From: Streptomyces sp. NBC_00620 | Lineage (GTDB): Bacteria > Actinomycetota > Actinomycetes > Streptomycetales > Streptomycetaceae | Direction of reading: 5' to 3' | DNA: 64,000 bases | Assembly (NCBI RefSeq): GCF_026341825.1 | Contig: NZ_JAPENY010000002.1 | Location: forward strand, 2,079,001-2,143,000 | Shown: positions 52,457 to 60,720 of the stretch, piece by piece | Position numbering within the stretch: the stretch's first letter is position 1 | Layout of the letters: every line of letters begins with the position of its first letter | The notes under the pieces: generated by a model | What the model saw: the letters and a program-made list of their open reading frames with translations, nothing else | Database searches by the model: none | What the model was told of the DNA's origin: nothing | Made by a program: the position numbers and the translations under genes

Positions 52457-53305
52457 TCAAGCGGAACGCCTTGCCCATGCGTAGGCGCGCAGGGTGTTGA
52501 CCATGAGCATGGCGATCGTCATGGGGCCGACTCCGCCCGGTACGGGGGTGATGCGGGCGGCGATGTCGTGGAGTTCGCTCGCGCGTACGTCGCCGGTGAG
52601 TCCGGAGTCGGTCTTGTGGATGCCGACGTCGATGATCGTGGCCCCGGGTTTGACGTGCTCGGGGCCGATGAGCCCGGGGACGCCGGCGGCGACGACGAGG
52701 ATGTCGGCGGCGCGGGTCACGGCGGCGAGGTCGGTCGTGTGCCGGTGGGCGACGACGACCGTGGCGTCACGCTGGAGAAGTAGTTGGGCCATCGGGCGGC
52801 CGACGAGTTCGGAGCGTCCGACCACAACCGCGTGAGCGCCCTTGATCGCGACCCCTTCCGCGTCGAGAAGCTCGATCACCCCGCTGGGGGTGCACGGGCG
52901 GAGACCGTACTCGCCGCGGGCCAGCAGGCCGGCGCTCAAGGTGGTCAGACCGTCGACGTCCTTGCCCACCGGAATGCGGTTGATCAACGCGGAGGCGTCG
53001 AGCCCCTGGGGCAGGGGGAGTTGAAGCAGGATGCCTGAGACGTCCGGGTCTGCTGCCAGCTCGTCGATCACCGCGGCGACCTCGTCCTGTGTGGAGTGCC
53101 GGGGCAACGACTTGTGGAAGTCCCGCATCCCCGCTTCCCGGATCGCGCGTCGCTTGTTGGCGACGTACACGGCGCTGGCGGGATCGTTGCCGACGAGGAC
53201 GGTCGCCAGGCCCGGCACGCCGCCGTCGGTGACGACAGCGACCTCCTCGGCGACTCTCGACCGGATCTCCTGGGCGATCTTCTTGCCGTCGATCTTTGTT
53301 GTCAT
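52457..53305 (-). CDS. folD: Bifunctional methylene-THF dehydrogenase/methenyl-THF cyclohydrolase
   Basis: The 282-residue enzyme is full length. It shows YVANKRRAIREAGM (with the catalytic Lys and the Tyr of YVxxK), ILLQLPLPQGLD, GLRPCTPSGVIELL and the nucleotide site VVVGRSELVGRPMAQLL, ending PGGVGPMTIAMLM. It converts 5,10-methylene-THF to 10-formyl-THF. It is the last of the metF/purU/folD run (40-bp gap after purU), so it probably serves methyl-group oxidation here in addition to biosynthesis. Confidence 0.95.
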   Translation of the reverse strand: MTTKIDGKKIAQEIRSRVAEEVAVVTDGGVPGLATVLVGNDPASAVYVANKRRAIREAGMRDFHKSLPRHSTQDEVAAVIDELAADPDVSGILLQLPLPQGLDASALINRIPVGKDVDGLTTLSAGLLARGEYGLRPCTPSGVIELLDAEGVAIKGAHAVVVGRSELVGRPMAQLLLQRDATVVVAHRHTTDLAAVTRAADILVVAAGVPGLIGPEHVKPGATIIDVGIHKTDSGLTGDVRASELHDIAARITPVPGGVGPMTIAMLMVNTLRAYAWARRSA

Positions 53306-53345
53306 TGCGGTGCAGTCACCTTCTGTTCGGGCTCCGGCATGCCGG

Positions 53346-54251
53346 TCAGGCGAAGACGATGGTGTGGTTGCCGTGGCGGATGACCCGGTCCTGGCTGTGC
53401 CACTCCACCGCGCGCGAGAGCACGGCACGTTCCACGTCGGCGCCGCGGCGCTGGAGGTCGGCGGCGGTCTCGGCATGGGTGACGCGGACGACGTCCTGCT
53501 CGATGATCGGCCCCTCGTCGAGGTCCTCGGTGACGTAATGGGCCGTCGCGCCGATGAGTTTGACGCCGCGCTCCTTCGCCTTGGCGTAGGGCCCGGCACC
53601 GATGAAGGCGGGCAGGAACGAGTGGTGGATGTTGATGATCGGCACGCCGACCTGCTCGATGAAGTCTCCCGAGATGATCTGCATGTAGCGGGCGAGGACG
53701 ATGAAGTCGACGTTGCCCCGCAGCAGTCGCAGGTGCTCGGCCTCGGCGGCGGACTTGTCAGGGCCCATCGACGGCACATGGAAGAAGGGGATGCCGAAAC
53801 CCCGCACCTCTTCCGCCGTGTCGGGATGGTTGGAGATCACCATCGAGACGTTGACGGGGAGTTGGCCGCGCCGGTGGCGCCACAGCAGGTCGAGCAGACA
53901 GTGGTCGGACTTCGAGGCGAAGATGGCGACGCGTTTGGGCACCGACAGGTCCCGGAGCGTGAACTCCAGCTCGAAATCGCCGGGAAGCCGTTCCTGCAGG
54001 TCGTGCTCGATGGCGGGCAGTACCGCCTGCAGGTTGTCGAGACTGAAAACGGTGCGCTGGAAGAAGGCACCGCCCTGCGGGTTGTCGGAGTACTGGTCGA
54101 GGGAGACGATGTTCGCGCCGTGGCGGCTGAGCAACGCACCGACGGCGGCGACGATGCCCGTCCGGTCCCTGCCCTTGACGATCAGCGAAGCGTGGTGGGG
54201 AACGGGCTTGCGCGTGATGGCGCGCGCCGACGTCTCCTGCGTGAGTGTCAC
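53346..54251 (-). CDS. purU: Formyltetrahydrofolate deformylase
   Basis: The 301-residue protein starts at GTG 54251, 1 nt after the metF stop. It has an N-terminal ACT domain (about 20-95; ASLIVKGRDRTGIVAAVGALL) and a formyltransferase-like domain with the catalytic Asn-His-Asp set: INIHHSFLPAFIG, GATAHYVTEDLDEGPII. It hydrolyses 10-formyl-THF to formate and THF. Between metF and folD it completes a route from methyl-THF to formate. Confidence 0.95.
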   Translation of the reverse strand: MTLTQETSARAITRKPVPHHASLIVKGRDRTGIVAAVGALLSRHGANIVSLDQYSDNPQGGAFFQRTVFSLDNLQAVLPAIEHDLQERLPGDFELEFTLRDLSVPKRVAIFASKSDHCLLDLLWRHRRGQLPVNVSMVISNHPDTAEEVRGFGIPFFHVPSMGPDKSAAEAEHLRLLRGNVDFIVLARYMQIISGDFIEQVGVPIINIHHSFLPAFIGAGPYAKAKERGVKLIGATAHYVTEDLDEGPIIEQDVVRVTHAETAADLQRRGADVERAVLSRAVEWHSQDRVIRHGNHTIVFA

Positions 54252-54252
54252 G

Positions 54253-55137
54253 TCAGTTCTCCTTGTTGCGGAAGTCGGCCTTGCGGAAGTCGGCGACCCA
54301 CTCGGAGGTGGTCTTCAGACCGCCGAACGTGTAGAAGTGCAGCTTGAGTTCGCCATGCCGGCGGATGTCGTAGTTCTCGGCCAGGGCCCGGAGGAACCGG
54401 TCGGGGCCCGCTGTGCCCATCAAGTTGGTGATCGAGAACCCGTACTTCTTCGCGATCCCCGCGCTCGCCCCGACGCCGAAACGGGCGGCATAGGTCATCA
54501 GGCGTCTGACTCCGGCAGGTCCGGGCACGCCGATCCGGACGGGCAGGTCGATGCCCCGGGTGCGAAGGGACTCGACCCAGGTGAGGACGGGGTCCACGTC
54601 GAAGCCGAACTGCGTGATGACGTTGCCGGGCAGCCGCTGTTCCCTGAAGGCGGCGGCCTTGCCTTCGATGGCCGACCAGAGCGCCGGGCCCGTTATGGCG
54701 GGGTGGCCCTCGGGGTAGCCGCTGACGCCTACATGCTGGACGCCGTACTTCTGGAGCAGTCCGCCACGGATCACGGCGAGGGAGTCGTCGTACGGGCCTT
54801 GGGGCTTGGCGGGGTCGCCGCCGACGACGAAGACGTTGTCGGCGGTGCCGTCCGCCTGGAGTGCGGCCAGGAACTCTTCCAGTGCTGTCTGTGAGGGCAG
54901 ACGGCGGGCCGAGATGTGCGGTACGGGGACGAACCCGAGCCGCTTGACGGCCCTCGCGGCGTCCAGCCGCATGCCCAGATCCTCGTTGCCGAGGAACGTC
55001 ACGTTGATACGGGTGCCGGGCGGGATCGTGTCGCGGGCCTCTTCCAGCTTCGCGATGTCCTTGCCTGTCATCTCAAGGGAGAAGTCCTCCAGCAGAGAGG
55101 CAACGGCCGACACTGAGGCCGTGGAGACGGAATCCAT
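54253..55137 (-). CDS. metF: Methylenetetrahydrofolate reductase (MetF family)
   Basis: The 294-residue protein has the MetF barrel: SLEMTGKDIAKLEEARDTI at the start, PVPHISARRLPS, VFVVGGDPAKPQGPY, VSGYPEGHP, ITQFGFDVD and IGVPGPAGVRRLM. FAD-dependent MetF interconverts methylene- and methyl-THF. Lying beside LigM-type demethylases it probably runs in the oxidising direction. AAGGAG precedes the ATG by a few bases. Transcription should start near the two LacI-type operators about 180 bp upstream. Confidence 0.93.
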   Translation of the reverse strand: MDSVSTASVSAVASLLEDFSLEMTGKDIAKLEEARDTIPPGTRINVTFLGNEDLGMRLDAARAVKRLGFVPVPHISARRLPSQTALEEFLAALQADGTADNVFVVGGDPAKPQGPYDDSLAVIRGGLLQKYGVQHVGVSGYPEGHPAITGPALWSAIEGKAAAFREQRLPGNVITQFGFDVDPVLTWVESLRTRGIDLPVRIGVPGPAGVRRLMTYAARFGVGASAGIAKKYGFSITNLMGTAGPDRFLRALAENYDIRRHGELKLHFYTFGGLKTTSEWVADFRKADFRNKEN

Positions 55138-55201
55138 GGTGCTCCTTGTTCACATCGTTCTCCGTGCTGCGTGTGTTCTCCGAGAGGCTCGGGTGAGGGC
55201 G

Positions 55202-55226
55202 CATGGGCCCGTCGCGCCGGCCCATG
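55202..55226. other. Hairpin in the metF leader
   Basis: CATGGGCC (55202-55209) and GGCCCATG (55219-55226) form a perfect 8-bp stem inside the roughly 180-nt metF leader, with more GC-rich pairing around it. I cannot match it to a known riboswitch. Confidence 0.4.
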
Positions 55227-55314
55227 AGGGGCGCGGCCCGTAGCTCGCTCTCGGGTGTTCCGTTCAGGCGTTGCGGCCGTAGGGCGCCTTGATCCGACAG
55301 TCGACAGAATGCGA

Positions 55315-55328
55315 CTAAATCGATCTAG
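55315..55328. promoter_or_regulatory. LacI-type operator A (metF promoter)
   Basis: CTAAATCGATCTAG, the exact consensus of the five-site set, with the central CG typical of LacI sites. It is exactly 35 bp from operator B. Confidence 0.8.
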
Positions 55329-55349
55329 CGAGAAGCTTAACAGTGCCGA

Positions 55350-55363
55350 CTAAATCGTTCTAG
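55350..55363. promoter_or_regulatory. LacI-type operator B (metF promoter, overlapping pabB stop)
   Basis: CTAAATCGTTCTAG. The final CTA of the pabB-like gene (its stop codon on the minus strand, 55360-55362) lies inside the site. Confidence 0.78.
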
Positions 55364-56406
55364 TGGTCGTTGTGAGTAATTGCGTTCAGGTTCGCGCCGG
55401 AAGCGAGGCCCAGCAGCCTGGCGGCCTTGAGTTCGGTCTCGCGCCATTCTCTGTCGGGGTCGGAGCCCCAGGTGATGCCGGCGCCGGTGCCGAACCGCAG
55501 CATTCCTGCCTGCCGGTCGGTCCAGAAGGTGCGGATGCCGACGGCGAGTTCCGCGGTGTGGTGGTCGGCGTCGACCCAGCCGATGGCTCCGCAGTAGGGG
55601 CCGCGGGGTGCCGTCTCCAGGGCGTCGATGATGTGCAGGGCGCTGGTTTTGGGGGCGCCGGTGACGGAGCCGGGCGGGAAGGCGGCGGCGAGGAGTTCGG
55701 GCCAGCCCGCGTCCTGGCGGAGTTGGCCGTGGACGGTGGAGACGAGGTGGACGAGGCCGGGGTGTTTCTCGATTGCGCACAGGTCGGGGACGGTCACACT
55801 GCCGGTGGCGCAGACCTTGCCGAGGTCGTTGCGGACCAGGTCCACGATCATCACGTTCTCGGCGTAGTCCTTGTCGAGGAGGTCGGCCTCGGTGCGTCCG
55901 GTGCCCTTGATGGGGCCGGATTCGACGGTCCGGCCGTCGCGGCGGAGGAAGAGTTCGGGGGAGGCGGTGGCTGTTTCGACGCCGTGGGCGGGCAGGCGGA
56001 TCGTTCCGGCGTACGGTGCCGGGTTGCCGCGGGCGAGGAGGGCGGTGAGGGCGTCGACATCGGCGTCGGGGGCGATGGGTGCGGACAGGATGCGGCAGAG
56101 GTTGGCCTGGTAGACCTCGCCGGCTGCTATGTGCGCGCGGATGCGGCGTACGCCTGCGGTGTACGCGGCGTGGTCGAGTGATGACGTCCAGTCGCCGGTC
56201 GCGGGTCCCTGCCACTGTCCGGGGACCGGTGCGGGTACGGGTTCCTTGCGTATGTCGCGGAAGCGGGCGCAGACGAGGCGTCCCTCGAAGTCGGCGGAGA
56301 CCGCCCAGAAGCCGGTGGAGTCCAGGGCGGAGGGGTCGCAGGTCACATCGAGGAGACCGGTCGCGAGGAGTCCACCGAAGCGGGCGAGAGGAGCGAGTCC
56401 ACTCAA
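55360..56406 (-). CDS. Chorismate-binding enzyme, aminodeoxychorismate synthase component I-like (PabB)
   Basis: TTG 56406 is chosen because GGAGGA lies 7 nt upstream and the text after it (LAPLARFGGLLATGLLDVT) is the family start; an extended frame upstream is Arg/Pro-rich. The 348-residue chorismate-binding fold has PIKGTGRT (PIKGT is typical of PabB), VDLVRNDLGKVC, PPGSVTGAPK and YCGAIGWVD. Together with a PabA subunit it makes 4-amino-4-deoxychorismate for p-aminobenzoate and folate. Its place among THF genes supports a folate role, though some homologues serve secondary metabolism. Confidence 0.85.
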   Translation of the reverse strand: MSGLAPLARFGGLLATGLLDVTCDPSALDSTGFWAVSADFEGRLVCARFRDIRKEPVPAPVPGQWQGPATGDWTSSLDHAAYTAGVRRIRAHIAAGEVYQANLCRILSAPIAPDADVDALTALLARGNPAPYAGTIRLPAHGVETATASPELFLRRDGRTVESGPIKGTGRTEADLLDKDYAENVMIVDLVRNDLGKVCATGSVTVPDLCAIEKHPGLVHLVSTVHGQLRQDAGWPELLAAAFPPGSVTGAPKTSALHIIDALETAPRGPYCGAIGWVDADHHTAELAVGIRTFWTDRQAGMLRFGTGAGITWGSDPDREWRETELKAARLLGLASGANLNAITHNDH

Positions 56407-56658
56407 GTCGTGTTCCTCCGCGTTCCGTTGGTGCCTTCGCGTCTGTCGCCGCGGTGACTTGACTGCGTTGTGGCGTGGGACGCGAATGGTTGCGCGTGGA
56501 GACACTCGACCTGCTTGGCGGGTACGTCACTGGCGCCCGGGCGAACCCGAACCGCCTGACCGCCCGCGCGCGGCGGCCAGGCGCATATCCGGATGCCCGT
56601 TGCCGTCCGGGCGCGGTCTCCGACCGTTTGACTCCCCCGCCGCCACGGCCGCTGGGCA

Positions 56659-56681
56659 AGTCCGGTCGAAGCGGCCGGACT
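56659..56681 (-). terminator. Hairpin at the end of the LigM-like gene
   Basis: AGTCCGG (56659-56665) pairs with CCGGACT (56675-56681), touching the demethylase stop. It may end that transcript before pabB. No T-tract. The 274-bp gap that follows on this strand holds nothing else recognisable. Confidence 0.4.
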
Positions 56682-58015
56682 CAGGCGTTACGGCGGTACA
56701 GCGTGCGCGCGTGCTGGTTGAACGGTGCGGGCTGGACGGTGGCACGGATGCGCGGGAAGCCGAGGTCCGCGTCGGGGGCCGTCCCGGGTCCGGGGTGCTC
56801 GCCCCACACGACCGACACCTCGGTGCCCGGCTCGGCGTACTCCTTGTCGATCAGGGTGAGCGACAGAATCGTGCCCACCGGGTCCAGGCTGGCGGTCTGG
56901 CACGTCATGCCGACGAGTGCGGAGCCCGACTCCACCCGGTTGCGCGAGTAGCTGAGCACGAATCCGGGGTCGTCCCCCAAGGCCTTGCGCGCGTCGTCGG
57001 TGTTGAACATGAGCGTGACCTTTTTGCGCGAGACGTTGTCCTTGGCCTTCTGGAGGGCGTCACGGCCGATGAAATCGTGGTTGAACGAGATCATTTTTCC
57101 GTAGCCGAGCTCGTACGGGGAGCAGTAGTAGTCCTCGATGTTCTCCGAGAAGAAGCTGCCGCCCAGGGGCCGTTGCCCCTCCACGCCATACAGGGCGATG
57201 TGCTTGCGGTAGTCGAGCAGGTCCGGGTCGGTGTAGATGCCGGGCACCGGTGAGGGGATCCAGCCGCTCTCCACGCTCGGCGTGGCGTACGCGAACGCGC
57301 CCACCTGGACGAGGCCGAGCGGTTCGCCGGCCCGCAGCAGGGCTTCCTTGACCGCTTCGGCGTGCTGCCAGGGGCCGATGAACTCGTAACCGGCCTGTCC
57401 GGCCATGCCGTGGCGCAGGGCGTGGAAGTCCATGCCGTCCAGCGTCACGGGGGAGGAGTGGAAGAACTTGGTGGGGGGCAGCGGTCCGCCGAAGGCGCGC
57501 TCGACGAGATCGCTCGCCAGGGGCCCCTGGATCTGGTACCGGAAGAGCTTCGGGTCGGCGCCCTTGCGGAAGGCCGATGACGGGTCGGTGACGTAGGTGA
57601 CGTCGTACCCGCCCTTCTCCCCGTGGTACTGCACCCAGTGCTGCGCGGCGGGTACGCCGCTGAGGGTGTACTTGTTCTCGCCGTCGCGGGACAGGATTCC
57701 GTCCGTGACGATGTTCCCGTCCTTCGTGACGGGGATGTACTGCTTGGCCTGTCCGACGGCGAAGTTCTCGAAGTTGTTCGCGCCCACGTCCGCGAGCAGA
57801 CGAGTGGCGTCGGGTCCCTCGATGAACATGTCGAACATGTGGTGGGAGAGGTTGAGGATCGCGACGCTCTCGTGCCACGCGGCCTGTTCCTGACGCCAGC
57901 CGGTGTACTCGCGCTCGACGACCTCCGGGAGCCAGGGTGCGGCATTCGGCTTCCACAGCAGTTTGACGGGCGATCCCGCCTTGTCGATGCCGTCCTGAAG
58001 ACTGGGGGCTGCCAT
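56681..58015 (-). CDS. LigM-like tetrahydrofolate-dependent O-demethylase (GcvT family)
   Basis: The 444-residue protein has a GAGGAG site 5 nt before ATG 58015. It follows Sphingobium LigM (vanillate/3-O-methylgallate demethylase) closely by pattern: SHHMFDMFI with His58/His59 near the LigM His60, QAKQYIPVT, YQIQGP, ALRHGMAGQAGYEFIG, ESGWIPSPVPGIYTD, GGSFFSENIEDYYCSPYELG and NHDFIGRDAL. LigM moves an aryl methyl group to THF, giving methyl-THF. The nearby metF, folD and purU can oxidise that product. Substrate not proven; no ring-cleavage gene is in view. Operators C and D lie in its promoter. Confidence 0.88.
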   Translation of the reverse strand: MAAPSLQDGIDKAGSPVKLLWKPNAAPWLPEVVEREYTGWRQEQAAWHESVAILNLSHHMFDMFIEGPDATRLLADVGANNFENFAVGQAKQYIPVTKDGNIVTDGILSRDGENKYTLSGVPAAQHWVQYHGEKGGYDVTYVTDPSSAFRKGADPKLFRYQIQGPLASDLVERAFGGPLPPTKFFHSSPVTLDGMDFHALRHGMAGQAGYEFIGPWQHAEAVKEALLRAGEPLGLVQVGAFAYATPSVESGWIPSPVPGIYTDPDLLDYRKHIALYGVEGQRPLGGSFFSENIEDYYCSPYELGYGKMISFNHDFIGRDALQKAKDNVSRKKVTLMFNTDDARKALGDDPGFVLSYSRNRVESGSALVGMTCQTASLDPVGTILSLTLIDKEYAEPGTEVSVVWGEHPGPGTAPDADLGFPRIRATVQPAPFNQHARTLYRRNA

Positions 58016-58085
58016 GCGGCTCCTCTCATCACCGCCTGCCTGAGGCGACTCGGTGGATCGGTCCAACTGGCGCCGTAGGAACCAG

Positions 58086-58099
58086 CTGAATCGATCTAC
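58086..58099. promoter_or_regulatory. LacI-type operator C (LigM-like promoter)
   Basis: CTGAATCGATCTAC, a 12/14 match to the consensus, 71 bp upstream of the demethylase start and exactly 35 bp from operator D. Confidence 0.68.
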
Positions 58100-58120
58100 C
58101 TCAGTGGCAGGCGCAGTTAG

Positions 58121-58134
58121 CTAAATCGATCTAG
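58121..58134. promoter_or_regulatory. LacI-type operator D (LigM-like/lacI intergenic)
   Basis: CTAAATCGATCTAG, identical to operator A, between the divergent demethylase and LacI genes, so it can regulate both. Confidence 0.8.
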
Positions 58135-58137
58135 TTG

Positions 58138-58176
58138 GACGCTAGCAGAGGGGTACGGCGTTGGCGAGAGTCGTGC
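58138..58176 (-). promoter_or_regulatory. Conserved promoter block next to operator D
   Basis: GACGCTAGCAGA (58138-58149) and GGCGAGAGTCGTGC (58163-58176) recur with the same 25-bp offset and the same 3-nt gap from the operator at 60721-60759. On the minus strand they give TAGCGT at -10 position and CTCGCC near -35, with only the middle diverged, so they are probably promoter elements of the demethylase gene. Confidence 0.65.
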
Positions 58177-58270
58177 AATGATCTCTCTGCAGGAACTCGA
58201 CGGGGCTGGATCGGGCTGCGCGTCGGCCCCGGCCCGGCAGTGGTGCGGCACAGTGATCCGGAGCGTGGTG

Positions 58271-59197
58271 ATGGCTGGTTCAGGGCGCGTGACGCTCAAC
58301 GACGTGGCCGCGGCGAGCGGTGTGTCGCGGGCCACCGTGAGCTTCGTACTCAACGACGACCCCAACCAGACGATTTCGCCGGCCACGCGTGAGCGCGTAC
58401 GACAGGCCGCGAGCGAACTCGGCTACGTCCCGCACGGGATCGCGAGGGCGCTGCGCGAGGGATCGTCCCGGATCGTTGTGCTCAACGTGGACTGGGGTCT
58501 TGAGGGCAACTACTCGCGCAGCTACGTCCGGGGTCTGGACGAGGAACTCGCCGCGCACGGCCACGTTCTGTTCGTCAGGCACGGGCACTCCGCGCCTGAG
58601 GCCACCCAGCAGGTGCTCGATAGCATCACGCCTCGCGCCGTACTCTGGTTCGCCGAGCCCTACTTGGCCGGTCACGAGCCCAGCGCCGAGGACTGGAAGA
58701 GCGGCTTCGCCGGGCATGCGGCCCTGCAGATCCGCTATCTCGCCGACCGGGGCCATACGAGCATGGCCATGGCACTGCCGGACGACGAATCCCCACTGAC
58801 CGGCCTGCGGCTGCGCTTCGCCAACGAGACCGCGAGCACGCTGGGGCTCCCTGCGCTCACGCCCTTCGTCGTCCCGCGCCCGAGGGCCGCCGGTACCAAG
58901 GCCGTTGAGGCGTTCAGGGCCGCGCACGGCGACGTGACGGCGGTCGCCGCCTTCGACGACGACGTCGCCCTGCGCACCCTGACGGCGCTGCACGACCTCG
59001 GGCTGACGGCGCCTGACGACTGGGCCGTCATCGGATACGACGACACGGAGTACGGCGCCCTTGTCACACCGGCGCTCACCACTGTCCACATCGACGCCGA
59101 AGCCCACGGACGGCGCGCCGCGCGCGCGGCCCTCGGCCTCGACGCCGGGGACATCACCCAGGTGCCCGGGCGAGTGCTCGCCCGGGACTCGGCTTGA
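58271..59197 (+). CDS. LacI family transcriptional regulator of the demethylation genes
   Basis: ATG 58271 has GGAG 7 nt upstream. The 308-residue protein has the LacI HTH at the N-terminus (VTLNDVAAASGVSRATVSFVL) with hinge helix PHGIARALREG and a periplasmic-binding-protein-like sensor domain. It is divergent from the LigM-like gene, with operator D between. The five CTARATCG-type palindromes in this 5.5-kb region are its likely sites, making it a local repressor. The sensor domain is somewhat short. Effector unknown, perhaps a methoxylated aromatic compound. Confidence 0.88.
   Translation: MAGSGRVTLNDVAAASGVSRATVSFVLNDDPNQTISPATRERVRQAASELGYVPHGIARALREGSSRIVVLNVDWGLEGNYSRSYVRGLDEELAAHGHVLFVRHGHSAPEATQQVLDSITPRAVLWFAEPYLAGHEPSAEDWKSGFAGHAALQIRYLADRGHTSMAMALPDDESPLTGLRLRFANETASTLGLPALTPFVVPRPRAAGTKAVEAFRAAHGDVTAVAAFDDDVALRTLTALHDLGLTAPDDWAVIGYDDTEYGALVTPALTTVHIDAEAHGRRAARAALGLDAGDITQVPGRVLARDSA
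59165..59186 (+). other. Perfect hairpin inside the end of lacI
   Basis: CCCGGGCGAG (59165-59174), TG, CTCGCCCGGG (59177-59186) is a 10-bp perfect inverted repeat within the last codons, just before the terminator. Confidence 0.5.
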
Positions 59198-59209
59198 GGA
59201 GTACGACTG

Positions 59210-59232
59210 CTCGCTGACGGTTCGTCAGTGAG
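59210..59232 (+). terminator. Terminator after lacI
   Basis: CTCGCTGACG (59210-59219) pairs with CGTCAGTGAG (59223-59232, one G-T pair) around a 3-nt loop; CCCCTTTCTTCC follows. It also faces the end of the second demethylase gene. Confidence 0.7.
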
Positions 59233-59273
59233 AAGCCCCTTTCTTCCCGCGCCTGACGCGAAGGCGGGATCCG

Positions 59274-60635
59274 TCACAGCTTGTTGACGTCGGTCCGGCG
59301 GTTGTCCGGCTTGAAGGGAAGCGCGGTGACCGTCGCCCGGATCTCGCGCTGTGGTGTTCCCGGTCTGCCCCAGAGCACGAGGACCTCCGTGCCGGGTGTC
59401 GCGGACGCGGGGTCGATCACGCAGAGGGAGATCGTGGCGCGCAGGTTCGGGCTCAGTGTCCTGCCGGTGGACACCCCGACCGGGTGACCGGAGATCAGGA
59501 CCTGGTCGAAGCTCGGACCGCGGCGACGCGGGATCTCCATTTGTTCGGGTACTTCGCCGTCGCCCACGAGTGACGTCAAGACGCCCGCGACGTCCTGACT
59601 GTTCCACAGCAGACCGACCAACTCCCGCGCGGGAGCGCCCTTCGCGGCGTCCGCGGCCAGCGCGTCGCGGCCGAGGAAGTCACGGTCGGGGACGCCGTGA
59701 CGGAAACCCCAGCCGAGTTCGCCCGGCTTGCGGAAGTAGTCGGTCACGCCGTTGACGGGGACGAAGCTGCCGCCGGGCGTCCCTCTCCGGAACTGCCTCG
59801 GTGCGCCCGGCGTCAGGATCGACGCCGGCAGGTAGTCGAGCCCGTTCGTCGCGATACCGGCCTCGATGTGCTGCACGGGCTGTGCCCGGAAGCCGAGTTG
59901 CCGGATGCCGAACCCCTGCCCGGTCGCCACGACCGCCGACCAGATCTCGTTGGCGTGCTCGGTCGACCCGTGCAGTTCGTACCCGAGTTCACCGGAGATC
60001 CCGGTACGCAGCACCCGCACCGGGATCCCGCCGACCTGCGACATCCTGCTGCGGCAGAAGCCGATGTCGCGCAGGCTCTCTCCCGTGAGCTTCTCGAGCG
60101 TGAACAGCGACGCCGGGCCCTGGATGCCGAAGATGAACTGATCGGGGCTGATGTCGGTCGCCGCCACGTCCCAGCCACCCTGGCCGAGTTGCCACAGCAG
60201 CCAGTCGCAGCTCCCGGCGGTGTAGACGAACTCCTGTCCGCCGACCCGGCACAGGACACCCTCGGAGGCGACCCAGCCGTTCTCGTCGAGCTGGACGTGG
60301 TGCTTGATCTGCCCCGTCTCGAAGCGCGACAGATCCCGCATGCCCAGCCAGCCGAGGAAGTCGAGAGCCTTCGGGCCGATGAGGCGCACCTTGTGGAGCG
60401 AGGTCCAGTCGCCGATGTAGCAGGACTCGACGTGGGCGGTGCTCTCCTCGCCCCACCCCGTGTACTCCTCCGGGAGCAGGATCTGCGCGAAGCGGCCGAA
60501 GGTGCCCCGTGTGTTGGCCGCGTCCTGGGCGGCGGCGGCCGGGCTGAACAGGGCCGGCCTCTCCGTGATGAACGGTGCCTCGTTCAGCCGGAGGGCCGCT
60601 TCGTATGTACTGCGCTGCTGCGCAAGCCTGTTCAT
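59274..60635 (-). CDS. Second GcvT-family folate-dependent demethylase (DesA/LigM-like)
   Basis: The 453-residue protein starts at ATG 60635, with GGAG 7 nt before it. It has the folate-binding aminomethyltransferase fold: ESCYIGDWTSLHKVRLIGPKAL, FGIQGPASLFTLEKLTGE, GISGELGYELHG, GWGFRHGVPDRDFLGRDAL and a C-terminal GTEVLVLWGRPGTPQREIRA. It is only distantly related to the first demethylase: where that has SHHM this has DWTS, a pattern closer to syringate demethylase DesA as I recall it. It probably demethylates a different substrate. Operator E and a copy of the promoter block lie upstream. Confidence 0.83.
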   Translation of the reverse strand: MNRLAQQRSTYEAALRLNEAPFITERPALFSPAAAAQDAANTRGTFGRFAQILLPEEYTGWGEESTAHVESCYIGDWTSLHKVRLIGPKALDFLGWLGMRDLSRFETGQIKHHVQLDENGWVASEGVLCRVGGQEFVYTAGSCDWLLWQLGQGGWDVAATDISPDQFIFGIQGPASLFTLEKLTGESLRDIGFCRSRMSQVGGIPVRVLRTGISGELGYELHGSTEHANEIWSAVVATGQGFGIRQLGFRAQPVQHIEAGIATNGLDYLPASILTPGAPRQFRRGTPGGSFVPVNGVTDYFRKPGELGWGFRHGVPDRDFLGRDALAADAAKGAPARELVGLLWNSQDVAGVLTSLVGDGEVPEQMEIPRRRGPSFDQVLISGHPVGVSTGRTLSPNLRATISLCVIDPASATPGTEVLVLWGRPGTPQREIRATVTALPFKPDNRRTDVNKL

Positions 60636-60703
60636 TCCCAACTCCCACTCGACGGCGCTGTCGACTCTCTGGGGTCATCCCGTTGCTCACCGACGGGGCG
60701 CAA

Positions 60704-60717
60704 CTAGAACGATTTAG
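60704..60717. promoter_or_regulatory. LacI-type operator E (second demethylase promoter)
   Basis: CTAGAACGATTTAG, the reverse-complement form of operator B, 69 bp upstream of the gene's ATG. No partner site at 35 bp was found. Confidence 0.78.
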
Positions 60718-60720
60718 CGA

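Noticed and set aside
55337..56659. Arg/Pro-rich 440-codon frame over the pabB-like gene
   Set aside because: Composition is that of a GC-skewed shadow; the chorismate-binding frame has full domain motifs.
60669..60682. Sixth LacI-type site 35 bp from operator E
   Set aside because: Only 6 of 14 positions match the operator, no better than chance.
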